DNA from: Candidatus Obscuribacterales bacterium
GTDB taxonomy: Bacteria; Cyanobacteriota; Vampirovibrionia; Obscuribacterales; Obscuribacteraceae
Assembly: GCA_019637435.1 (NCBI GenBank)
Contig: JAHBVO010000001.1
Location: 992,001-1,056,000 of the forward strand
Direction of reading: 5' to 3'
Length of the DNA: 64,000 nt
The translations under genes and the position numbers were made by a program. This document shows, piece by piece, positions 28,205 through 38,400 of this stretch. Below the pieces are notes generated by a model. It was not told the origin of the DNA, made no database searches, and worked only from the letters and a program-made list of their open reading frames with translations. Every line of letters begins with the position of its first letter. Position 1 is the stretch's first letter.

Positions 28205-30307
28205 ATGGATCCTACGAGTCTAATGTACGGGTGCTTAGGGGGCGGCGTGGCTGCACTCCTGTATGGTGCTTATGCGGGCCAAAGCGTTCTTAAGTTGTCG
28301 GACGGTAACGAGAAAATGATCTCGATCGCCACCGCGATTCAAGAGGGCGCTAATGCCTACATGCGCCGTCAATACATGACGATTGCCGGTGTCGGTGTAT
28401 TGCTTGCCATTGTTATCGGCGTCACGCTGGGTGCAACGACAGCAGCCGGATTTGTCGTCGGCGCTGTTTTGAGTTCACTTGCCGGATTTATCGGAATGTA
28501 TGTTTCGGTTAGAGCTAACGTTAGAACCGCAGAAGCTGCGCGAAGCGGACTTGATAAAGCTCTGGCAGTTGCCTTCAAAGGTGGCAGCGTTACCGGTCTT
28601 CTCGTAGTTGGTTTGGGTCTTCTCGGAGTTACCGGTTTCTACGCTGCAACCAGAGACGTTGCCGCTCTCGTCGGACTCGGTTTCGGCGCAAGCTTGATCT
28701 CTGTTTTTGCAAGACTTGGTGGTGGAATCTACACCAAAGCTGCTGACGTCGGCGCTGACCTGGTAGGTAAAGTTGAAGCAGGAATTCCTGAAGATGATCC
28801 GCGCAACCCGGCCGTTATCGCCGACAACGTCGGCGACAACGTAGGTGACTGCGCAGGCATGGCTGCTGACTTGTTCGAAACATACGCAGTGACCGCTATC
28901 GCAACGATGCTTCTCGCGCACCAAGTGTTCGCAAAAACAGTAGAAGCACAAACCGCCGATGGTGGCATGTCGACTGTACTTCTGTTCCCCCTCGTACTGG
29001 GTGCTATCTCCATCGTCAGCTCTGTTGTCGGTGCGATGTTCGTTAAACTCGACGCCAGCAAAAACATCATGGCGGCCCTGTACCGTGGTCTCATCGTGGC
29101 TGGCGTTCTCGCCGCCGTTGGTTTCTACTTCGCGACCAATCAAATGATGAGCGGTTTAGAACTTAACGGCGCTCCTGTTGAAACCTGGAAGTTCTACGTT
29201 GCTTCTCTCGTTGGTCTGGTTGTAACCGGACTGATCGTATTCATCACTGAATACTACACATCAACAAGCTTCCGTCCTGTTAAGCACATCGCCCAGGCTT
29301 CGGAAACCGGTCACGCAACCAACATTATCGCTGGTCTTGCAATCTCGATGGAAGCAACCGGCTGGCCGACGCTCGTTATCGTCGCCGGTATCCTCGTATC
29401 TTACGGTCTCTGCGGAGTGTTCGGTGTGGCACTAGCGGCGATGGCCATGCTTTCGATGGCAGGCATCATCGTTGCAATCGACTCTTACGGTCCAATTACC
29501 GACAACGCTGGTGGTATCGCTGAAATGGCTGAGCTTCCGAAAGAAGTTCGCGCCGTCACCGACCCGCTCGATGCTGTTGGTAACACCACTAAAGCCGTGA
29601 CCAAAGGCTACGCTATCGGCTCGGCGGGTCTGGCTGCTATCGTACTGTTCAGCTCCTACACAGAAGAGTTGAAAATGGCCCTAGCGAAAGCCGGTTCCAC
29701 CACGACAATTACATTTGATCTCTCTAGCCCATATGTTCTTGCCGGTTTGTTCCTCGGCGGCTTGATCCCGTTCTTGTTCTCCGCAATGGCTATGGAAGCT
29801 GTAGGTAAAGCCGGCGGTCTCGTCGTCGAAGAAGTTCGTCGTCAATTCAAAGCCATCCCAGGCATCATGGAAGGAACTGCAAAGCCTGACTATGCAAAAT
29901 GCGTAGACATCGTTACGACCTCTGCGTTGAAGCAGATGATCGTGCCGGCGCTTCTTCCAGTACTGACACCGGTTGTCATCGCGATGCTCGGTACGTTCTG
30001 GCTGTCGAAAGCGCTCCCGGGCGAATATGCTGCTGCGAAAATTCTCGGCGGCGTCCTCGTCGGAAGTATCGTTACCGGTATCTTCGTTGCCATCTCGATG
30101 ACCTCTGGTGGTGGCGCATGGGACAACGCTAAGAAGTACATCGAAGATGGACATCATGGTGGCAAAGGATCGGACGCTCACAAAGCTGCCGTCACCGGCG
30201 ATACCGTTGGTGACCCATACAAAGATACTGCCGGTCCGGCAATCAACCCGATGATCAAAATCTTGAACATCGTGGCATTGCTACTGGTGTCATACCTCGC
30301 CATTTAA
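28205..30307 (+). CDS. hppA: membrane-bound proton-pumping pyrophosphatase, K+-independent type
   Basis: Couples PPi hydrolysis to ion pumping. 700 aa with ~16 hydrophobic helices and the family's acidic catalytic segments: [38 protein letters not shown], and [17 protein letters not shown]. In the K+-dependence site the sequence reads [18 protein letters not shown], with Lys where K+-dependent enzymes have Ala, so a K+-independent H+ pump is predicted from the family rule. GGGGAG precedes the ATG. High, regular codon use suggests strong expression. Stands alone after a 238-bp gap with no other feature noted. Confidence 0.95.
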   Translation: MDPTSLMYGCLGGGVAALLYGAYAGQSVLKLSDGNEKMISIATAIQEGANAYMRRQYMTIAGVGVLLAIVIGVTLGATTAAGFVVGAVLSSLAGFIGMYVSVRANVRTAEAARSGLDKALAVAFKGGSVTGLLVVGLGLLGVTGFYAATRDVAALVGLGFGASLISVFARLGGGIYTKAADVGADLVGKVEAGIPEDDPRNPAVIADNVGDNVGDCAGMAADLFETYAVTAIATMLLAHQVFAKTVEAQTADGGMSTVLLFPLVLGAISIVSSVVGAMFVKLDASKNIMAALYRGLIVAGVLAAVGFYFATNQMMSGLELNGAPVETWKFYVASLVGLVVTGLIVFITEYYTSTSFRPVKHIAQASETGHATNIIAGLAISMEATGWPTLVIVAGILVSYGLCGVFGVALAAMAMLSMAGIIVAIDSYGPITDNAGGIAEMAELPKEVRAVTDPLDAVGNTTKAVTKGYAIGSAGLAAIVLFSSYTEELKMALAKAGSTTTITFDLSSPYVLAGLFLGGLIPFLFSAMAMEAVGKAGGLVVEEVRRQFKAIPGIMEGTAKPDYAKCVDIVTTSALKQMIVPALLPVLTPVVIAMLGTFWLSKALPGEYAAAKILGGVLVGSIVTGIFVAISMTSGGGAWDNAKKYIEDGHHGGKGSDAHKAAVTGDTVGDPYKDTAGPAINPMIKILNIVALLLVSYLAI

Positions 30308-30344
30308 GTAATTGCAGAGTCAAGCACTTCTCTCTGGAGTAATT

Positions 30345-30797
30345 GTGCAGATCAGAATTGCCAATCGGCAAGATGAACCTGAGATCCGGACTTTTGTAGA
30401 CACGATCTATCAAAAGTCCGGATCGTCTTTAAATATCGAAGAGCAGGATTCCGACCTGCGAAATATGGAAGCAAATTACTTCGGCAAAGAGGGTTTGTTT
30501 CTGGTTGCCGAGGACAATGACAAAATAATTGGCATTGCAGGAGCTAGAAAAAAAACGGAGAAGATTTTGGAATTTAAACGGTTAATGGTGGCGGATGGTG
30601 CTGAAGACCATGAAGGTATCGCTAACGAGATGATCGATGTGATCGTTCGCTTCGCGCCGCGCATGCTGTTTGAACAGATTGAAGTGTCTGTCCAAAACGG
30701 ACCCGGTACACTCAGACAACTTCTATCTACTAAGGGTTTTACATCCAGCAGTCAAAACGACGACTCTCTCAGTCTGGCTGTCACGCCTGACTTCTAA
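30345..30797 (+). CDS. GNAT-like N-acetyltransferase, putative
   Basis: From GTG 30345 (GGAG five bases upstream) the protein is 150 aa and begins VQIRIANRQDEPEIRTFV, the usual N-terminal strand-helix of GNAT proteins; a central GLFLVAEDNDKIIGIAGARK strand pair fits the fold. The acetyl-CoA Q/RxxGxG/A loop is not clear, so activity and substrate are uncertain. It lies 37 nt after hppA. Confidence 0.55.
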   Translation: MQIRIANRQDEPEIRTFVDTIYQKSGSSLNIEEQDSDLRNMEANYFGKEGLFLVAEDNDKIIGIAGARKKTEKILEFKRLMVADGAEDHEGIANEMIDVIVRFAPRMLFEQIEVSVQNGPGTLRQLLSTKGFTSSSQNDDSLSLAVTPDF

Positions 30798-30891
30798 TCT
30801 GGGGGAGCATAAGTTTTTTCGAGACAAGCTATTGTTTCCGTTGTACTATGTCGACAGGGGCATACGACTGAAATACGACGAGGCTTTCATC

Positions 30892-32229
30892 TTGCTAAAG
30901 CGCGCCCAATCTTTTTTGCTTAGAAGTCTTTTGTTGTCGCTCATAATTGGCGGCTTAACCGTTCCACTCACCTCATGCGGTTTCGTCGAGAAATTGCAGA
31001 CCGCAAACTTATTGTGGAAATATACTGCGCCCCAAAAGTCTATTTGGTCCGCCGAAGGGGCCGCTGAAACTCCGCAGATACAAGGCGATCGCATTTTTTA
31101 TCTGGGAGGCTATCCGTGGAACAATCAGATATTTTTGAACTGCATCGATCGAGCGACCGGCAAAAAAGTCTGGTCCAGTGACGACGAGATAAAACAGTTC
31201 AAACTGACGGACACACAGGTGTTCGCCACTGCCCGGCAAGATCTTTTCAAACGTGAGCCTGGCCGTGCAACGAAAGTTTGGGTGCGGGCCTATGACTTGC
31301 CTACCGGTAAGCTGCAGTGGAACCGCTTCGTCATGGCCGGAATCGACGGAGTGAAAGTAGTCGCTGTCGGCGAGTATGTGTTTTGCACTTCGGACAATCA
31401 GCTGTACGCGCTTGATAAAACGAATGGAAAAGAAGCATGGGTAGCTGATTCGGGCGTGTATCCTTCTATCGCGCCCAATCTGTTGATTACTGATAAATAC
31501 ATCATCGCGGAATTGCAAGACCGCACGATTGGATTTATAAATCGCAAAACTGGAAAGACTGAAGACAAGCTTGTTTTAAATCAGATCCGCGCAGATCAGG
31601 CAAGGGCGCTTATAATCGACGGCGACTTGCTGATGGTGGCGGGTTCCGATGGCACTTCTACTATAGTCAATATCAGCAGTCAAAAGTTGATCGGTCCAGT
31701 TGAAACCGAGTGGATAAGTTCGAAAGTTCATATCGAAGACAGCGTTGCTTACTTCTGTAATTGCAACGGCAAGCCTGCGGCTTCGCAGCAAATCTCACCG
31801 CAAAATGACATTTTCCACTTCTGCGCCCTTGATTTGAACACCGGAAAATATCTGTGGAAAACAAGAGTTGATGCGGTGATAAAGGCGAAAGCCTTGATTC
31901 TCTCTGACAAGGTTTTTGTCGGCACCGCCGGTGATGGCGACAATTTCCTGTACACCCTCGATCGAAAAACCGGGGAAGTAGAAAAGAAAGTTGCTCTAGA
32001 AAATACTCTGTCTGGCGCGATTCTAGCAAACGGTTTGATTTACGTGAATGCTGGTTCTTTGCTGGCAATCGAACCGAGCACCGGCAAAATCGTCTGGCAG
32101 TTTAAACCGCAAAAATTCAAAATGGACAGCGAGCCCGTCTTTCAGAACAACGTAATTTACGCGGTCGGGCAAGACTCGAATCTTTATGCGTTCAACCCAG
32201 TTTCCGAGAAGAAAGTGGCGACAAACTGA
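30892..32229 (+). CDS. PQQ-type beta-propeller lipoprotein
   Basis: Start TTG 30892 has GAGG eight bases upstream and gives a compact signal peptide ending VPLTSC, a good lipobox, so the protein is lipidated. The remaining ~415 residues contain at least six blades of a PQQ-like propeller, each with a D-x-x-T-G-K-x-x-W motif (IDRATGKKVWSS, YDLPTGKLQW, LDKTNGKEAW, LDLNTGKYLWK, IEPSTGKIVWQF). The architecture resembles BamB of the outer-membrane assembly machine, but no BAM gene is adjacent; other propeller lipoproteins are equally possible. Confidence 0.82.
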   Translation: MLKRAQSFLLRSLLLSLIIGGLTVPLTSCGFVEKLQTANLLWKYTAPQKSIWSAEGAAETPQIQGDRIFYLGGYPWNNQIFLNCIDRATGKKVWSSDDEIKQFKLTDTQVFATARQDLFKREPGRATKVWVRAYDLPTGKLQWNRFVMAGIDGVKVVAVGEYVFCTSDNQLYALDKTNGKEAWVADSGVYPSIAPNLLITDKYIIAELQDRTIGFINRKTGKTEDKLVLNQIRADQARALIIDGDLLMVAGSDGTSTIVNISSQKLIGPVETEWISSKVHIEDSVAYFCNCNGKPAASQQISPQNDIFHFCALDLNTGKYLWKTRVDAVIKAKALILSDKVFVGTAGDGDNFLYTLDRKTGEVEKKVALENTLSGAILANGLIYVNAGSLLAIEPSTGKIVWQFKPQKFKMDSEPVFQNNVIYAVGQDSNLYAFNPVSEKKVATN

Positions 32230-32233
32230 CCGG

Positions 32234-32563
32234 CTAAAGTAGCGATGCGATCAGATCGAAGTATGCGCCAATATCGTTTCTCGAAATTCCATCCTGAGAG
32301 CTGTCCTCTGCGGCTTCGACTATCTGCTCGTGATTGTTCAACAGGAAAGTAATAAAGGACTTCTCTCTTTCGCTGATTGTGGGTGAGTTAAGTGCGTTGA
32401 GCAGCTCTTCACGCTCGATGAAACCATTTCCGTTAGCGTCGAGTTGATCGAAAATCAGGTATGCATAGGTTTTGATCTCACCGAAATGTTCTCCGAGATC
32501 TTCTCGCTTGTAGTCGTTGAACCATGAGTTTTGGAAGTTGTCGTCTGTCACGATTTGCCTCAC
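32234..32563 (-). CDS. EF-hand calcium-binding protein
   Basis: 109 aa, soluble. Residues ~38-50 (FDQLDANGNGFIEREEL) are a canonical EF-hand loop with Asp, Asn, Asn, Gly, Ile and the final Glu in place. A second, degenerate loop (EDSSQDGISRNDI) lies near residue 85, so the protein probably forms a single pair with one strong Ca2+ site. The target is unknown. It converges with the propeller lipoprotein, 4 nt between stops. Confidence 0.8.
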   Translation of the reverse strand: MRQIVTDDNFQNSWFNDYKREDLGEHFGEIKTYAYLIFDQLDANGNGFIEREELLNALNSPTISEREKSFITFLLNNHEQIVEAAEDSSQDGISRNDIGAYFDLIASLL

Positions 32564-32753
32564 AAGTTGACAGCAATATTTTGCCCATCAGTGCGATACT
32601 TTTGCAAGGACCATGTTGACTCACTTCCCGTCTTGTGTTTTGCTACACTGAGAACGGACCGCCGCAAAGGCGTTTGCGAATTTGATGCAATCGCCGGCAC
32701 CACATACGTCGTGTGTCACAGTACGTGACTGCTAGTGAGCGAGGAAAAGTCTC

Positions 32754-33347
32754 ATGAATTCTGCCGTGATGAAACGAACTAGCGTTTGGGTCGCCCCTCT
32801 GTTTGTCTCCGTTTTAACACTTGCCGGATGCTCTTCGCCTCCGGATCAGCAGCAGAAAGGCGAGCAGTCGTCGATTGGTGAGCGGCCGATTGGATTTCTT
32901 CCGACAAGTTCTGTCCGTAGCAATACTCTCGTAGAGGTTCGTCAAAAGTACGGCGATAATTATCCGCATCAACTCGACCCGAACTACAAGCCCAAACCTC
33001 CAGGCAAGATGCAAATGATGCCTGATGGTCTGCAATACCAGGATTTGACGGAGGGGTGGGGTCTCAGTCCGTCTCCGGATCGCAACGTCATGGTTCACTA
33101 TACGGCGTACCTTGATGGAAATAAGATTGAGAGCTCGCTCGATCGCGGTATTCCGTTTCAGTTCAAAATCGGCTCCGGTAAAGTCATCAAAGGCTTCGAA
33201 GAAGGTTTGATGGGTATGAAAGTGGGTGGCTCCAGGAAGGTCATTATTCCGCCGGAATTGGGTTACGGTGTTGAGGGACACGGCAAGAAAATTCCCCCGA
33301 ACGTGACACTCACCTACGAAATAAAACTGCTCAGTTGTGATCGATAG
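32754..33347 (+). CDS. FKBP-type peptidyl-prolyl isomerase lipoprotein
   Basis: Signal peptide with lipobox LTLAGC, then a ~50-residue linker and a C-terminal FKBP domain (~95-195) with VMVHYTAYLDGNKIESS, FKIGSGKVIKGFEEGLMGMKVGG and IPPNVTLTYEIKLL. FKBPs catalyse cis-trans proline isomerisation and help fold exported proteins; being lipid-anchored this one acts in the envelope. 197 aa. AGGAAA ribosome site. Closed by the terminator at 33407. Confidence 0.93.
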   Translation: MNSAVMKRTSVWVAPLFVSVLTLAGCSSPPDQQQKGEQSSIGERPIGFLPTSSVRSNTLVEVRQKYGDNYPHQLDPNYKPKPPGKMQMMPDGLQYQDLTEGWGLSPSPDRNVMVHYTAYLDGNKIESSLDRGIPFQFKIGSGKVIKGFEEGLMGMKVGGSRKVIIPPELGYGVEGHGKKIPPNVTLTYEIKLLSCDR

Positions 33348-33406
33348 CTTGCGGCTGCCCGAGCCGATTGGAACTGTTTTAAACCAAAATTGCAGCAATC
33401 TCTTGG

Positions 33407-33431
33407 ACCGCATTGAAAAATGCGGTTTTTT
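33407..33431 (+). terminator. terminator after the FKBP gene
   Basis: ACCGCATT and AATGCGGT form a perfect eight-base stem around GAAA, followed by six T. Confidence 0.92.
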
Positions 33432-33699
33432 ATTGCATTTGTGGAATAAGAGTACTTGGTCCCTTGGGTCCTCCTGAATCGACGCGTCCACGCTCGCCCA
33501 GCGAGAAGATTAAACGGGTGATATCAAGGGGGTACCAATTGTTCACAAATGGAGCGTATAAATAGTGAGTCGCCATCTAACTGGGTTTTGGCTCTCCCTC
33601 CAGCCCGCCCCTTGTTCAAGAGCTGAATCCCACTTACTACCATATTGCGACTCCACTCGGAGACTAGTCGAACGACGGTTCGACTTGAGGGCTTTTTGC
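33432..33699 (+). promoter_or_regulatory. leader of the membrane-protein pair with hairpin before the ribosome site
   Basis: This gap holds a TATAAA at 33557-33562 (no convincing -35), a small CTCC/GGAG hairpin near 33650-33663, and a perfect eight-base stem AGTCGAAC-GACG-GTTCGACT at 33666-33685. The stem ends two bases before the GAGGG ribosome site of the next gene, and a five-T run sits just after it. This could control initiation or be an attenuator. Confidence 0.35.
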
Positions 33700-35370
33700 A
33701 TGCGCATGAATCGAAAAACTGTTCTCACCTCTCTTTTTTTGTTGATGATCTCCATGATCTGGCTACAGTCGCCTGCTGAGGCTCAGCTTCAGAGCCAGCG
33801 GGAGTCGTTCCTCAACAAGCTGGAACACATGCAGTTCGACCATAAAGGTTATGACATCATGGACCGGAAGAGTCGGGTTCAGCCGAACCCAACTCAATCG
33901 TCAACGCCTCAATTCGGCGAAGGCGGTTTCGCCGGTGCCGACGGAGGAAGCGGTAAAGCTCCGACCATGAACAGCACGCCGCAGGACCAGGCTTACGCGC
34001 CTCAGGATCCGGTCCCGTACAACGTCACAGGTGGTGTTCCGAACGGGCAGAACATCGGGCCTGGCAGTAACGGACCCTGCTTTCCTCACTGGCAGTGCGA
34101 ACCTCCGGCTCTGTCATCCACTGCACCGGTTCCGCCAACTGATAAACATTTGACCAGTTCTCCGGTCGTGAAATCGCAAGCTCGAATGCCGAACCCGGAA
34201 GCGGGGGCGGTTCTAGCGTTAATGTCTAAAATTAATGCGAGTAATGGTATGGACCAGAGCGTTCACGCCTTGCAACGCACGATTGCCACCGTAGCTGGTG
34301 CTGACCTTGCAAAAGGTGCGCACCAGCAAGCGAAAAATGCAGCTGCCGGTGGTGCCGGTGCTGCTCAAGGTGCATCGGAAGCCATGGCTGATGCTTTCAA
34401 TCCGACCTGGCTGCAGATGCTGGTCTTGTCCGCGACGCCCCTACCCAACGTCGCGAATGAAGCGACAGGCTCCGCCTGCAGTGCGAGCCAGCCGATCAAA
34501 ACCTACAACAATTCTATCTACCTGGTCATGCAGGCTTACAAAAACATCTACCTGCCGATGGCTGTTCTGCTGTTGCTGCCTGGAGCTGTTTTGACCCAGA
34601 CGAAAGGTCTCGTCAGCGGTGGGATTCTGAGCAATCAAAATGATGAAGATGCGGTCAGCCCATTCACCGGCATCCTGCGCAGTATCATCGCGATCTTCTT
34701 GATTCCTGCAAGCCAGCTTATCGTCAGCTGGACTATTGATGTTGGAAATTCTATGCAATACGAAGTTTCCAGGCACATCAACTACCTCAACATTTATATG
34801 TGGGGCGATGAGCAGGTGTTTAGAGCTCCGATTGAAAACGCCATTCATACATTGAGACCGGGAGCGAGCTTCCCTGTATTAGGTAAATTGACTGAAGGAC
34901 CTGAAAAGGAATCCGGCTTGGAATCTCAAAGTCCGGCGACCATTATGTTGCAGACACTGGTCAACTCCACTGCTGATGCCGCGGCGTTCGGACTGGTGAT
35001 TCTATGCGCATTCCAGATAGCGATGGCTTGCTACCTGCTTCTGATGGGACCAGTGGCGGCGGCGCTTTATGCGTGGCCAGGATCTACCGGTTCGTTGTTT
35101 ACACGGGTTTTTGCCAACTGGGTTGACGCGATGATCAACCTGGCACTTTGGCGTTTCTGGTGGTGCATCGTTCTGCTCTGTATCGATGTGCGATTGGGAT
35201 GGCTAGCAGGTTTCGACATGTACACCGTTTGGGAGATGTTGATGTTCCTCGCCTTCCTGATCATTCTGATGTATGTTCCATTCAATCCCTTCGATTACAA
35301 GGCGGGCGAAATGGTTTCGCAAATTATGTCCAAGTCTGACCAGGCCGTTAACCAGGCCACTTCTAAGTAA
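33700..35370 (+). CDS. exported polytopic membrane protein, VirB6/TrbL-like (first of a related pair)
   Basis: From ATG 33700 (GAGGG eight bases upstream) the product is 556 aa. A signal peptide (MRMNRKTVLTSLF...SPAEA) is followed by ~230 residues rich in Pro, Gly, Gln and Ser, then about five membrane helices: NIYLPMAVLLLLPGAVLTQ (~281), GILRSIIAIFLIPASQLIVS (~324), a long hydrophobic pair ~426-460, WVDAMINLALWRFWWCIVLL (~473) and a last helix ~506-528. The membrane half aligns by eye with that of the next gene. This form resembles VirB6/TrbL channel subunits of type IV secretion systems, but no other such gene is near, so the role is open. Confidence 0.7.
   Translation: MRMNRKTVLTSLFLLMISMIWLQSPAEAQLQSQRESFLNKLEHMQFDHKGYDIMDRKSRVQPNPTQSSTPQFGEGGFAGADGGSGKAPTMNSTPQDQAYAPQDPVPYNVTGGVPNGQNIGPGSNGPCFPHWQCEPPALSSTAPVPPTDKHLTSSPVVKSQARMPNPEAGAVLALMSKINASNGMDQSVHALQRTIATVAGADLAKGAHQQAKNAAAGGAGAAQGASEAMADAFNPTWLQMLVLSATPLPNVANEATGSACSASQPIKTYNNSIYLVMQAYKNIYLPMAVLLLLPGAVLTQTKGLVSGGILSNQNDEDAVSPFTGILRSIIAIFLIPASQLIVSWTIDVGNSMQYEVSRHINYLNIYMWGDEQVFRAPIENAIHTLRPGASFPVLGKLTEGPEKESGLESQSPATIMLQTLVNSTADAAAFGLVILCAFQIAMACYLLLMGPVAAALYAWPGSTGSLFTRVFANWVDAMINLALWRFWWCIVLLCIDVRLGWLAGFDMYTVWEMLMFLAFLIILMYVPFNPFDYKAGEMVSQIMSKSDQAVNQATSK
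34283..34302. repeat. palindromic element copy B, inside a coding region
   Basis: TTGCCACCGTAGCTGGTGCT is identical to the 20-mer at 398-417. Here it lies inside the membrane-protein gene, encoding part of I-A-T-V-A-G-A before the first membrane helix. Confidence 0.5.
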
Positions 35371-35431
35371 CCACTACTCTGTTGCGAGATTTGAAAATGC
35401 TTTTGATTAGAAGATGGGAGTCGGTCAAAAA

Positions 35432-38400
35432 ATGAGTAACCTCAAAAAATTCATTAGAATCGGCGCGGCTTCCCTGACCGTCCTGGTCTCTCTGTTGATA
35501 TCCAGCGCTCCGTCGCTGGCGGCTCCATACGGACCGAATATGTGGAACATGCAGCAGGGAGCTCTTCGCGGCAACGGACCTCAAGGACCGGACAACGTCA
35601 GCGCTCCTTATCTTGATCCGTCACTCGGTGGATCGTTTGATGCTAACAGTCAGCCTGTGAGCGGTCCTTTCCCCGGAACTCTGGGCAAGGCTGGCTTCGT
35701 CGGAAACGCCGCAGCTCAAGGCGATGCCAACAAATCGCTGCAAGCGATGCCGAAACAGATCGTCGACGCTGAGAAACAGGCAACGACCAGACACCGCGGC
35801 GATGCCGTTTCCGGTGAACTCACAGGAGCTGCAAACGGAGTCGCTCTTTCTGAACAAGTCGGTCAAGCAGCTGCTCTTGCCGGACGTACGTTGCAAAACG
35901 CGCAAGCTGGTCAGGCTCAGGCTGCAGGTGCCGCGACTGAAGCTGCCGATGTCGCCGGTGAGATCGGGCACGAAATGGCAGTGACTGCCATCTCCTACAC
36001 ATCGACTTTCTTGCACAACTTCACTGTTGAAGGCGGAAACCGCTGGAATCAAATCCGTGACAACATCTTTGTTCCGATGGGTGTTTTACTTCTGCTACCA
36101 GGGGCGGTGCTCTCCCAGGTCCGCGCAATCATGGCAGCAGGAAACCCTGTTCTCGGTCAAGTCAATCCTTTCGACGGAATACTGCGATCGATCGTCGCTG
36201 TTTTTCTCATTCCTGGAACCTATTTAGTATGCAACTACGGTATTGATTTGTCGAACTCGATAACCCACTCAATCGCTGATGAATACACGCGATTGTTTGG
36301 ATCTGATATGTATCGAGACGCGATTTGCCATGAAATCAAAGCGATGCCCTGGCGTCTGCCTGAGGAAAACAGAAATACGATCGACATACCTGTTTCCTCA
36401 ATGGGTGTGATTTTGCTCGGCAACTATACGCCGTTTGCTCAGCTTGAAGCTGACCTTATTGCTGTTAAAATCTACGATCCGTGCGCAGGAATTTACATCG
36501 TCCCTCCGGATCGCGCTAACGAAGCGGTTCCCGCTGCTGTTATGGCTGCGCGTCTGATGGCAAATAGCTCCAATGCTTCGCTGACCACTTCCTGGAGTAT
36601 CCTCTGTGCATTTCAGTTAGCCTATCTCTATTATCTGTGGTGTGTCGGTCCGGTCGTTGCAGGTCTCTGGGTCTGGCCGATGAAGCATCTTCGCGATGCC
36701 CTGCCCAACTGGGTTGAGGGCGTTTTAACCGTATGCTTCTGGGCGCTTTTCTGGAACACAATCGTGCTCCTGATCGCCTGCTTTAGAGGCGTCGATGAAA
36801 CCGGTACCATTATTATGTTGGCGCTGAACACGCTCGCCAACCTTACTGTCAAATTTGCCTTCGACTTCGCCGGACTCGTCCGTGCAGCCGGTGGTGAAGC
36901 CATGAAGCTCGGTGAGAAGATGGCGCAAGCCGTCCAGAAAGCCGGCGGCGGCGGTAAAGGTGGTGGCGGCGGCGGTGGCGGCGGCGGCGGCGGCGGTGAC
37001 CAGAACAACGGTCCTGGTAACAATCAAGGACCGGGAAACAATCCGGGAACTCCACCAGCACCTGCACCCGCACCTTCTCCTCCGGCTCTGAATGCAGCAG
37101 CGACCCCTGCTGCGGCACCCGCTGCGACTCCTGGCGAAACAAGGAATAACACAGTTGTAGGCGCGCCTCTTGGCGGCCAGAATCCGACCGATCGTGGTGT
37201 TGGACCAGAAGGCCAGCCACCCAAACCACCATCTGAAGTCACAAGTTCGCCTCCGATGGCCAACCAAGCTCCGACTGGTACAACCCTTCCACCAGGAGAG
37301 CAGCCCTCTCAACCTGGTGCGGATAAGGCTACCGGCGATGTGAGATCGGCAGCCGCAGAAGGACAGGCCAAGTTGACTGCGAGTGACGCCCCCGTAGTGA
37401 TCGCCGCAGCAGCCAAAGCCGACGCCGGAGCAAAACCTGGCGCCAAGCCGGGAGCAAATCCTGGCGAGGGCGGTGAGGATGCTATTAAGGAAGCCGCCAA
37501 GAAGAAGGCGGAGCTAGACGTTACAGCTGCAGCGGAAGGAAGCAAGAAGAAAGACGCGAAAACGCGTGCCCTGGCTTCTGCTACAGAGGCACCTCCCAGC
37601 GACGTACCGGTGAATCCGCCGGACAGCGTTCCTGAAGCCCGCGTGCCTGCATCTCCGGCACCAAGTCAAACTGTAATTACATCGTCGCCGCCTGGCGAAT
37701 CTACTCCTCCAGCGACTCCGCCGGCGGAGCCTGGATCGAGAATAAGCCTTGCGCGTAGCGCCGCTCCTGCAGAAGCTGGTCCGCTCGTTATTTCTGCTGG
37801 TGGTCACACGCCGCAAAGTCCAGGATTGCAAGCGTCGCTCGCTTCTCAGCCGCAAGCTCATAGTAGAGACGTGGCTGAAGGTCAACAGGTTGTGGCGCTC
37901 GGTACCGGTGCTCCGACGCCGCCAGCCGGTCATGGCACTCCAATTGGAACGCCACCGGCCGGACCGGTCGCTCACAGTCGTGACACCACCGGTGGTGTGG
38001 TTGGACCTGTGCATACCGGCACGCCGCCGGCAGGCACACCGCCAGCCGGAACTACTGATAAACCTGCCGCGGCACACCCTCCAGGTTCACCGGTTCATCA
38101 GCGAGATTCACACGGCGGAGTCGTCGGCAGCGTTCCTGCTGGCACACCTCCTGTCGGTACGGCACCTGCCGGCGCTACTGAAACGCCGGGCGGCGCTCAT
38201 CCTCCAGGTTCGCCAGTTCACAAACGTGACGCCCAAGGTGGAACCGTTGGACCCGTCGCTCCTGCCCATGCAGCAGACAGCGCACATCCTGCGAGTGTCA
38301 CGCCTCCAGCAGCCCCGCTCACTGGCGGAGAACACAGGCGCGACACCCATGGTGGCGGTGCCGTCAGACCGCTCGGTGCGGCCGGACCGGTGTCTCCAGC

